DNA of 43,156 nucleotides from Pseudomonadota bacterium (GTDB lineage Bacteria; Desulfobacterota; Desulfuromonadia; Geobacterales; Pseudopelobacteraceae): NCBI GenBank assembly GCA_019352135.1, contig JABBNX010000012.1:1-43156 (forward strand). The letters are read 5' to 3'. The notes under the pieces are model-generated. The model searched no databases. It saw only the letters and a program-made list of their open reading frames with translations, and had not been told where the DNA came from. This document shows, piece after piece, positions 38,394 to 43,156 of the stretch (position 1 is its first letter; the number at the start of each line of letters is the position of its first letter). A program made the position numbers and the translations under genes.

Positions 38394-38624
38394 TTATGCT
38401 TCTGATTTGTTAATGAGCTGACGAATGTCGAGAACATTCCAGCAGGTCGTACGCTCTCCTAATTTTATCGGTTTTGGAAAACGTCCAGACTTCACTCCAT
38501 CCCACCATGTCGATTTGCTCACAGGTATTATCGGAGGTATTCCTTTTTTCTTATCTCCCAGAATTTGTGACAACCTCACAAGACCTGTTTCAGGGAGTGC
38601 GTTGTATGTATTGAGTGTTTGCAT
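38394..38624 (-). CDS. AlpA-family DNA-binding regulator
   Basis: A 76-residue winged/helix-turn-helix protein of the AlpA type, which in P4-like elements controls integrase expression or acts as excisionase. The signature runs LVRLSQILGDKK, then VSKSTWWDGVKSGRFPKPIKLGERTTCW followed by the recognition-tail residues DIRQLI. A slightly long insert (KKKGIPPIIP) lies before the first helix pair. The ATG at 38624 has GGGGG five bases upstream; the longer frame reaching 38657 lies in the upstream gene. It follows the P-loop gene by 8 bp and is thus part of the replication operon. Confidence 0.88.
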   Translation of the reverse strand: MQTLNTYNALPETGLVRLSQILGDKKKGIPPIIPVSKSTWWDGVKSGRFPKPIKLGERTTCWNVLDIRQLINKSEA

Positions 38625-38632
38625 ATAGCCCC

Positions 38633-40225
38633 CTAAAACGGCAGATCGACGGGACATGACTCGTCATCATAGGAATGGAGTGCATCGATTCCGGCTATAT
38701 CCGCTACAATTGTTGTCCTGAAATTATCACCATGATCAGCCCTCCATTGCTCAAGATGCTCCTGAGCCAGACGTTCCATATCGTCCCGTGACAACCCGCC
38801 TGTTTTCTTCAATTCGTTCAGTCGTGCCAGGTAAACTTCTTTCTCTTCCGGGGTTGTAAAGGTAAGCCGTTTCACCCGTACCGGTGCAGACTCTCTACCA
38901 CTCTCTACCTCTTTCAAAACATGCTGATGTTGTTCAGCTTTATCAGGTAGAGAGTTGGTAGAGTGTGCCGACTCTCTTGCCGTATGTCCGTATTGTTTCA
39001 GGATCAAGGCATATTCTTCGGCGGTGATCTTGATTTCCGAGTAACCGTGAACAATCCGGTTATGGAAACTCATGCTCTTTAAGCGTTTGCCGATCCATTG
39101 CGGTGAAACATGCTTGTCTTCCGGTCTTCCCTGGTTGAATTTATTGCGAATATCTCCGGTCTTGATGCTCCATTCAACAAAGCGACCAAGGCCGTCTTCA
39201 TCGGTGATTTCCTTGATGATGGCAACCAGGCGACCTTCAAGAGAATCCTTTCTTGATTCATCCTTTTCACCGGCTATTGAGAGGATCGAATCTTCCAGGA
39301 TTGAAGCATCAACCGGCAGCAGACTGTTCATAAAGAACATCGGCTTGGTGATGTCCCACAGTCTCCCTGAAATGCCGTCGATTGGTTCCAGGTCGGGGAA
39401 TGTGGTTGTTAGATGTTTTGCTCTCCAGGCGGTCAGCCGTTCCTTTAACTCAAGGCCGAGTTCCGGGCGCGGGTTCTCATAGTTGCCGGGACGGTTCGGC
39501 ATGATGATCGGCAGACAACGGGTTTCAAGGATGTTGTGCAACTGTTCGTTGCTGGCGATGATCGTCGGGCCGTAGATATCGAAATAGACCGTATCATTGA
39601 AAGCGCCCTGATCCGGGTAGAGGACGCGGGAACATTTGGCCCCCTTTTCAGCCCGTAACAGCAGAATGTCATCACAGCCGCCCCGTTCCGCTTTTTTGGA
39701 GACATCAAGTAGATCGAGGAACAACGTGCCGTGGAGGTTCTGGCTATAGCGGAAGATGGTAGCTTCCCGTAGTTCAATCAGATGAATGCCCCTGAAAGCA
39801 ATATAGGTGACTGACTTGCCGGTTCTGCTCTTGCCCCGTTCCGGTACGGCGTAAAAGAGAAGATAGCCGCAATAGTCGATATCTGGATGATCGTGGAGAT
39901 AGGTCAGAAAGACGTAGTGAGCGACAATAGCCCATTGCACATCATCCAGACCGGAGAAGCGTTTCAGATAGGCCAGCAGATCATCATAGAGGGAATCATC
40001 ATCCTGGTTGAAGTAGCGCATGACTTCAACAGTGCGGGGAATGGTGAACTGGAAATGCTTTCTTTCCGGTATGGCAAAGCTTTCCGTTTGGGTGTTGTAC
40101 TCCTGGGAAAAGATAAGTTCGTCATCTGTGCGGATTGCATAGACGAGTTGCCCGTCATCATTCTGGCAGATATCCACCAGGCCGGGGAAGTAAGCGGAAA
40201 GTGCGGAGTCGCTGAAAGAGTCCAT
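38633..40225 (-). CDS. P-loop ATPase of the element, probable replicative helicase/primase-like protein
   Basis: A 530-residue protein. After ~115 residues without known motif comes a Walker A, VPERGKSRTGKSVT (about 128-140), a Walker B-like TLFLDLLDVS (about 177), and ASNEQLH as sensor 1. ETRCLPIIMPNRPGNYENP follows, with possible arginine finger. The pattern is like the ATPase half of mobile-element primase-helicases (DUF927/DUF3631-like), but a specific family was not confirmed. A winged-helix-like segment lies near 395-440 (WIGKRLKSMSFHNRIV), followed by a charged tail. Its ATG overlaps the stop of the small ORF by one base, and it is followed by the AlpA-like gene. It likely works with the Rep protein. 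Confidence 0.75.
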   Translation of the reverse strand: MDSFSDSALSAYFPGLVDICQNDDGQLVYAIRTDDELIFSQEYNTQTESFAIPERKHFQFTIPRTVEVMRYFNQDDDSLYDDLLAYLKRFSGLDDVQWAIVAHYVFLTYLHDHPDIDYCGYLLFYAVPERGKSRTGKSVTYIAFRGIHLIELREATIFRYSQNLHGTLFLDLLDVSKKAERGGCDDILLLRAEKGAKCSRVLYPDQGAFNDTVYFDIYGPTIIASNEQLHNILETRCLPIIMPNRPGNYENPRPELGLELKERLTAWRAKHLTTTFPDLEPIDGISGRLWDITKPMFFMNSLLPVDASILEDSILSIAGEKDESRKDSLEGRLVAIIKEITDEDGLGRFVEWSIKTGDIRNKFNQGRPEDKHVSPQWIGKRLKSMSFHNRIVHGYSEIKITAEEYALILKQYGHTARESAHSTNSLPDKAEQHQHVLKEVESGRESAPVRVKRLTFTTPEEKEVYLARLNELKKTGGLSRDDMERLAQEHLEQWRADHGDNFRTTIVADIAGIDALHSYDDESCPVDLPF

Positions 40226-40413
40226 TAGCGGCCACCTCCATCCGACAACGTGCCGCGTTGAATCGCTTTCTTGATGCAGGCTGTTTCAAAGTCGGCGGCG
40301 TTATTGCGTTTGGTCAGGCGGCTTTGTAGCTCTTGCAAGGCGTCAAGGCGGTTGGTTATCCCCAGGAAGGCGGCAAAGGAGGAGAGACAGCCATCTATAT
40401 GGGAAAGGTGCAT
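40225..40413 (-). CDS. Small 62-residue protein between rep and the ATPase gene
   Basis: MHLSHIDGCLSSFAAFLGI is followed by a helical, charged segment (RLDALQELQSRLTKRNNAAD) and a Gly-rich end, GGGR. No family was recognised. The start overlaps the end of rep by 19 bp, and the stop shares a base with the ATPase start (TAATG). This end-to-end coupling on both sides is the main evidence that it is translated. A small accessory replication or copy-control protein is plausible but unproven. Confidence 0.55.
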   Translation of the reverse strand: MHLSHIDGCLSSFAAFLGITNRLDALQELQSRLTKRNNAADFETACIKKAIQRGTLSDGGGR

Positions 40414-41495
40414 TCCGGTGAGGCGGCGCCGGAAGTGCCATAGTCACGCTGTACCTCGCTGTCAGTACCAGGGACATGATTCTTGAAACATTCCTGGACG
40501 GCAGACCAGAAGGGATGAATGGTTTTACGTTCGGCTTTGTCGTTATCAGGAAGGCGAAGAGAAAACCATTTTGACGTGAGATAGCCCCATAGTCCGGCCT
40601 GTTTTTCTTTCAGATCGTCAAGGGAGTTGATGCCGAACTGTTTAAGGGCAGGGCGGCGCACCTGGAATTCTATCCGCCAGATATCATCGGTTGATTCACG
40701 TTTCCAGAGATCGAGGAACCAGAGCTTGACACCACCCTGTTTGACTTCGATTCCCTTATTGTAAATTCGTGCTTGAATTGGAGACTTGGCATCGGCGGCG
40801 TAATAGGTTTGCAGCTCATTCTTGTCGAGGAAGAGTTTGCCTTTATCATTGCGGGTGACTTTGTGGGACAGAATGAATTCGTGAGAGAGGCCACCGGGAA
40901 CCAGGAAGTCGGCGCAGAGATCGAGACGGCTGACCTGGACAAGCTGAATCGTACCGCCACCGATTGCTTTCAGGTCAAGGGCAATCCATGACATTGCTGT
41001 TTCAATGCCGTTCTGCCACAGAATCTTGGCACTGATGGAAAGATAGACGTTGGGGGATGTTCCGGGCCGGGCAGCTTTACCGATAAAAAGGTTGTAGGCG
41101 TCGAACTGGAGATGAAAGCGGTAGTTCTCACCCTTGCCACCCGGCTTGAAGATACAGTTTCCACCGGAGGGCATGGCGATAAGCAGACCACCATTTTTAC
41201 GAGCTTGTAGTTTCTTTTTGTCGAGGGAATGAAGGCGACGTTTCCAATCTGATCCCCATACGACATATAAACCGAGATCAAGGGAATCAATGCCGCAGAG
41301 GAGAAACTGGAACTCTTCAACGAGTGGGGTTGAAGCAGGATGTGTTACAGGTACCATCCTGCTGGAAAAAGATTCCGCCGCCCCGGCAGGGCTCCCGGCA
41401 GAGCCAGTAAGCTCTGCCGGGGCGGCGGGCACATTTGATGATGTGGATTCGGGGGAAGTACTGCTGACTGACAATTCGTTCTGATTCGGTTTCAT
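40395..41495 (-). CDS. Rep_trans-like replication initiation protein
   Basis: Probable rolling-circle initiator. The 366-residue protein has an unusual Ser/Ala/Pro-rich head (about residues 8-45, no fold expected). A domain with QVSRLDLCADF (about 187-197) follows. QARIYNKGIEVKQ comes next, where Tyr245 is the candidate nicking tyrosine, then WRIEFQVRRPALKQFGI with the conserved acidic residue. This order matches the replication-initiation-factor (pT181 RepC/RstA-like) family by eye. AAGGAG lies five bases before the ATG at 41495 and is part of a hairpin. An internal ATG at residue 47 would skip the head. Confidence 0.75.
   Translation of the reverse strand: MKPNQNELSVSSTSPESTSSNVPAAPAELTGSAGSPAGAAESFSSRMVPVTHPASTPLVEEFQFLLCGIDSLDLGLYVVWGSDWKRRLHSLDKKKLQARKNGGLLIAMPSGGNCIFKPGGKGENYRFHLQFDAYNLFIGKAARPGTSPNVYLSISAKILWQNGIETAMSWIALDLKAIGGGTIQLVQVSRLDLCADFLVPGGLSHEFILSHKVTRNDKGKLFLDKNELQTYYAADAKSPIQARIYNKGIEVKQGGVKLWFLDLWKRESTDDIWRIEFQVRRPALKQFGINSLDDLKEKQAGLWGYLTSKWFSLRLPDNDKAERKTIHPFWSAVQECFKNHVPGTDSEVQRDYGTSGAASPECTFPI
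41375..41428. repeat. Nested, competing GC-rich inverted repeats inside rep (candidate origin)
   Basis: Outer pair: 15-bp perfect arms 41375-41389 and 41414-41428. Inner pair: 11-bp perfect arms 41394-41404 and 41411-41421 around a CAGTAA loop. Both use 41414-41421, so only one can form at a time. They encode the disordered residues ~23-41 of Rep. Confidence 0.9.
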
Positions 41496-41500
41496 GGAGG

Positions 41501-41525
41501 CTCCTTAGGTTTTAGTTGCCTAAGG
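41501..41525 (-). promoter_or_regulatory. Hairpin covering the rep Shine-Dalgarno
   Basis: CCTTAGG (41525-41519 on the minus strand) and CCTAAGG (41509-41503) pair perfectly around a nine-base loop. The second arm contains most of the AAGGAG ribosome binding site of rep. Confidence 0.75.
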
Positions 41526-41562
41526 ATTCCACTAAATCCGGGCGGTTGCCCGGACAGCAAAA

Positions 41563-42522
41563 CTACTTTTTTGTGTCCGGTTGAAAGACCTTCAGCCATT
41601 CCTCACGATAACGGAAGATTGCCCTGGCAAAGCTGTCTTGATTTATAGGCAGATCAGGATCAGTAAGAGTTCCATCAAAATCTTGAGCCACAGCATCGAA
41701 AAGCTTGTGAATCTCTGCGGCTGAAAGAGTTTTTTTTGTCAGTGGTTTGAGAACCTTTGCTAACGCCGATATAAGCCCTCCAATCGCATATTTCATCTGT
41801 TGCGGGGTAACATTCAGTTGATGATCGTTGTGAGTGGCTGTCAAGAGGTTTTCATATATGGTCGTTTTTCGATTGAGGCGAAGCCCCTGTAGCTTTTTGC
41901 CGATTGATGGATCATGGAGCATGAGTGGGTCAAGAGATAACAACTTTTCAAGTGCGTCAACTTTCCCCTGGCGTGCTCTGCGATAAAGGCGGGTAGGCAA
42001 TGTCCTGTAGATCAACCAGCAGGGGACTGTTACAAGGATAAAGAAACTACTTTCAAGGCTGTTATCAATAAACAAAGACAGCAGTTGTTCTCTTTGTGAG
42101 GGGTCAGCAGGCAGCGGTGAAAGATCGTTTTTGATCTCCTGGAGTGATTCGGTCATCATATTTTCCATTACAGGTTTTATCTGTTCAATCTCTTCTGGAG
42201 TTGACATCTGTAATTCAGCTTGATTGTATCTAGCAAGTTCTCCTACTCCATCAAGTACCTTTTCTCCAAATTCAATTGACTCTGGCCCGAAACTGGAAAA
42301 ATCAGCGAAGATTTTACGAAGGAAAATTAGTGGTTTTTTGTGTGAACGATACATTGCAAACCACGCTGGAAGGTATGGCAAGGGGAATTGGTGTTTCAAT
42401 ATGCGGCGTTGTTTTGTGTATTGAAATGCTTCGTGAATATCTCGTGCTGTTATTGCAGCTTTGGGTGCAAGAAGGGCAATAAGGAACGGTTTACCTATGA
42501 TCCATTTATTTATTTTCTGCAT
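41563..42522 (-). CDS. Unrecognised 319-residue protein of the element
   Basis: No family recognised. The N-terminal part is basic and helical (MQKINKWIIGKPFLIALLA, later KQRRILKHQFPLPYLPAWF). Around residue 180-200 a hydrophobic stretch, SSFFILVTVPCWLIYRTLP, could cross or attach to a membrane. After it come basic residues (RLYRRARQGK) and a repeat-like LEKLLSLDPLMLHDPSIGKK. The C-terminal ~60 residues are mixed and end in QPDTKK. AGGAG lies five bases before the ATG at 42522. The longer frame to 42591 lacks a ribosome binding site. It is transcribed towards rep, 67 bp away, and is AT-richer than the core genes. It could be an accessory (for example host-interference) gene; this is speculation. 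Confidence 0.7.
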   Translation of the reverse strand: MQKINKWIIGKPFLIALLAPKAAITARDIHEAFQYTKQRRILKHQFPLPYLPAWFAMYRSHKKPLIFLRKIFADFSSFGPESIEFGEKVLDGVGELARYNQAELQMSTPEEIEQIKPVMENMMTESLQEIKNDLSPLPADPSQREQLLSLFIDNSLESSFFILVTVPCWLIYRTLPTRLYRRARQGKVDALEKLLSLDPLMLHDPSIGKKLQGLRLNRKTTIYENLLTATHNDHQLNVTPQQMKYAIGGLISALAKVLKPLTKKTLSAAEIHKLFDAVAQDFDGTLTDPDLPINQDSFARAIFRYREEWLKVFQPDTKK

Positions 42523-43156
42523 TGAAGCTCCTAAATCAAATGTATTTATTACAAATGCGAGCATGGTATAGGAAAGATAAAATAGTTCCAAGATAAGTAT
42601 TAAAAATATGGGAAGACCGCTACAGTCAGCCAGCGCAAGAGGCCACGCTGTCTAACTTCCGCCAAGATTGATTCAACTGATAACGGCAACTCATATCACA
42701 CCGCGCTTCACTACACGCCGTTACACTCTGTTCCGTTACGGCGGCGTCATATTCGCCCAGGCTGATATGACGTCTAACAAACCAGCGAAAAGATGCTGGA
42801 TTGCCAGACGAAACAATAATGGAAAGTTGATGTTAAGGGACTTTCCGTTGAACTTGTGACGTCGGAACTAACGTCCCGCATTTCGCACTTGCGCTCACTA
42901 ACGTTCGCCGCACCCTCCGACCTGGTCTGGCTTATAGCGCCTTACCAGGTCTCACGGGTCGTGCTGGAATAATAAGCTATATTTGAACATGATTAACGTG
43001 ATAGGACTGTGAGTGGATTTAAGGGCACGAGGACTGTAAAGGGGCTGGCCAGATGAGAGTTGGCCAACATCCCAAAAGAGTGGATGGCCGGATCTGGTCA
43101 ATAACGAGTTGAACTAAACCGCTTTGCGGGAACTTAAAACCTAATAAAAACAGAAA
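42523..43156. other. Gene-free, hairpin-rich distal region of the element
   Basis: 634 bp without a credible coding frame. It holds at least four separate inverted repeats: 42625-42635 with 42646-42656 (9 of 11 paired), 42745-42752 with 42765-42772 (8 of 8), 42919-42926 with 42944-42951 (8 of 8) and 43046-43054 with 43092-43100 (8 of 9). The last encloses a further stem. No terminator-like T-run follows any of them. A replication or transfer origin, or a structured RNA, are options. Confidence 0.6.

Larger units (their letters stand above)
36969..43156. mobile_element. Integrative element at tRNA-Glu, left end; right end outside window
   Basis: Starts at the tRNA 3' end and contains a P4-type integrase, AlpA-like regulator, helicase/primase-like protein, small ORF, Rep_trans-like initiator and an orphan gene. 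All except the integrase lie on the minus strand. No second copy of the tRNA 3' end was found before the window end, so the element is incomplete here. Confidence 0.85.

Noticed and set aside
42644-42790. Two GTCTAAC motifs resembling integron attC ends (42650 and 42772 regions)
   Set aside because: Both have the same orientation, and no matching GTTAGAC partner exists on the same strand at attC-like distance. No integron integrase or cassette structure was seen.
42668-42859. 63-codon open frame on the plus strand
   Set aside because: It crosses two inverted repeats, has no ribosome binding site and no recognisable sequence. Treated as chance.
42592-43156. Retron-type RNA locus
   Set aside because: The region is structured, but no matching a1/a2 ends or reverse transcriptase are visible inside the window, so it is left only as a thing to check in the downstream sequence.
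36969-43156. Right attachment site of the element
   Set aside because: I looked for a second copy of the tRNA-Glu 3' end (the T-arm and acceptor sequence) and found none, so attR is not annotated.

Overview
The window reads as a chromosomal segment from a Geobacter-like member of the Desulfuromonadota. This is inferred from gene content: a riboswitch-controlled thiSGE cluster, an ETF with a ferredoxin-like extension next to a membrane ETF:quinone oxidoreductase-type protein, GTP-type PEP carboxykinase, HisZ, FlbD/MotA/MotB, and lipoproteins with Pro/Ala-rich tails. No species is claimed. Roughly the first 36.9 kb is ordinary core genome. The last 6.2 kb (36969 to the window end) is an integrated mobile element inserted at the 3' end of a tRNA-Glu gene.

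Layout. 1-1795: 5'-truncated acyl-CoA synthetase. 1814-4545 (minus): TPP riboswitch with terminator, then thiS, thiG, thiE and a YhcC-type radical SAM gene. 4722-8145 (plus): PilZ protein, P-loop/DRTGG protein, FlbD, MotA, MotB. 8250-10387 (minus): SAM-I riboswitch, metX, ttcA. 10678-14550 (plus): lipoprotein, hisZ, purA, terminator. 14635-15987 (plus): MATE transporter with a possibly leaderless mRNA. 16019-18310 (minus): UvrD/PcrA helicase. 18655-24970 (plus): sigma-54-type promoter, gltB, gltD, terminator. 25195-29374 (plus): etfB, etfA, membrane Fe-S oxidoreductase. 29632-31530 (plus): GTP-PEPCK and terminator. 31529-32221 (minus): small lipoprotein, terminator, hypA. 32236-34856 (minus): cheR, mcp, cheW. 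35043-36772 (plus): an NP-repeat helical protein overlapping a secreted NlpC/P60-like protein. 36891-36968: tRNA-Glu(UUC).

How the genes work together. The core part covers cofactor and amino-acid supply (thiamine, methionine, histidine control, glutamate, adenylate), anaplerosis and electron transfer from acyl-CoA dehydrogenases to quinone (EtfAB plus the membrane oxidoreductase). It also carries motility and chemosensory functions. Several units have readable regulation: a TPP and a SAM riboswitch, a strong sigma-54 match before gltB, and sigma-70-type promoters for thi, metX, hisZ, the MATE gene, the small lipoprotein and tRNA-Glu.

The mobile element encodes a P4-type tyrosine integrase, an AlpA-like regulator, a P-loop (helicase/primase-like) protein, a 62-residue protein, a Rep_trans-like replication initiator and an unrecognised 319-residue protein. 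Its DNA holds the most unusual structure in the window. There are two nested, mutually exclusive GC-rich inverted repeats inside the 5' part of the rep gene, a hairpin that covers the rep Shine-Dalgarno, repeated 11-14 bp motifs before the integrase, and a gene-free distal stretch full of hairpins. Together these suggest a small self-replicating, integrating plasmid- or satellite-like element. Its distal boundary (attR) and any further cargo lie outside the window.
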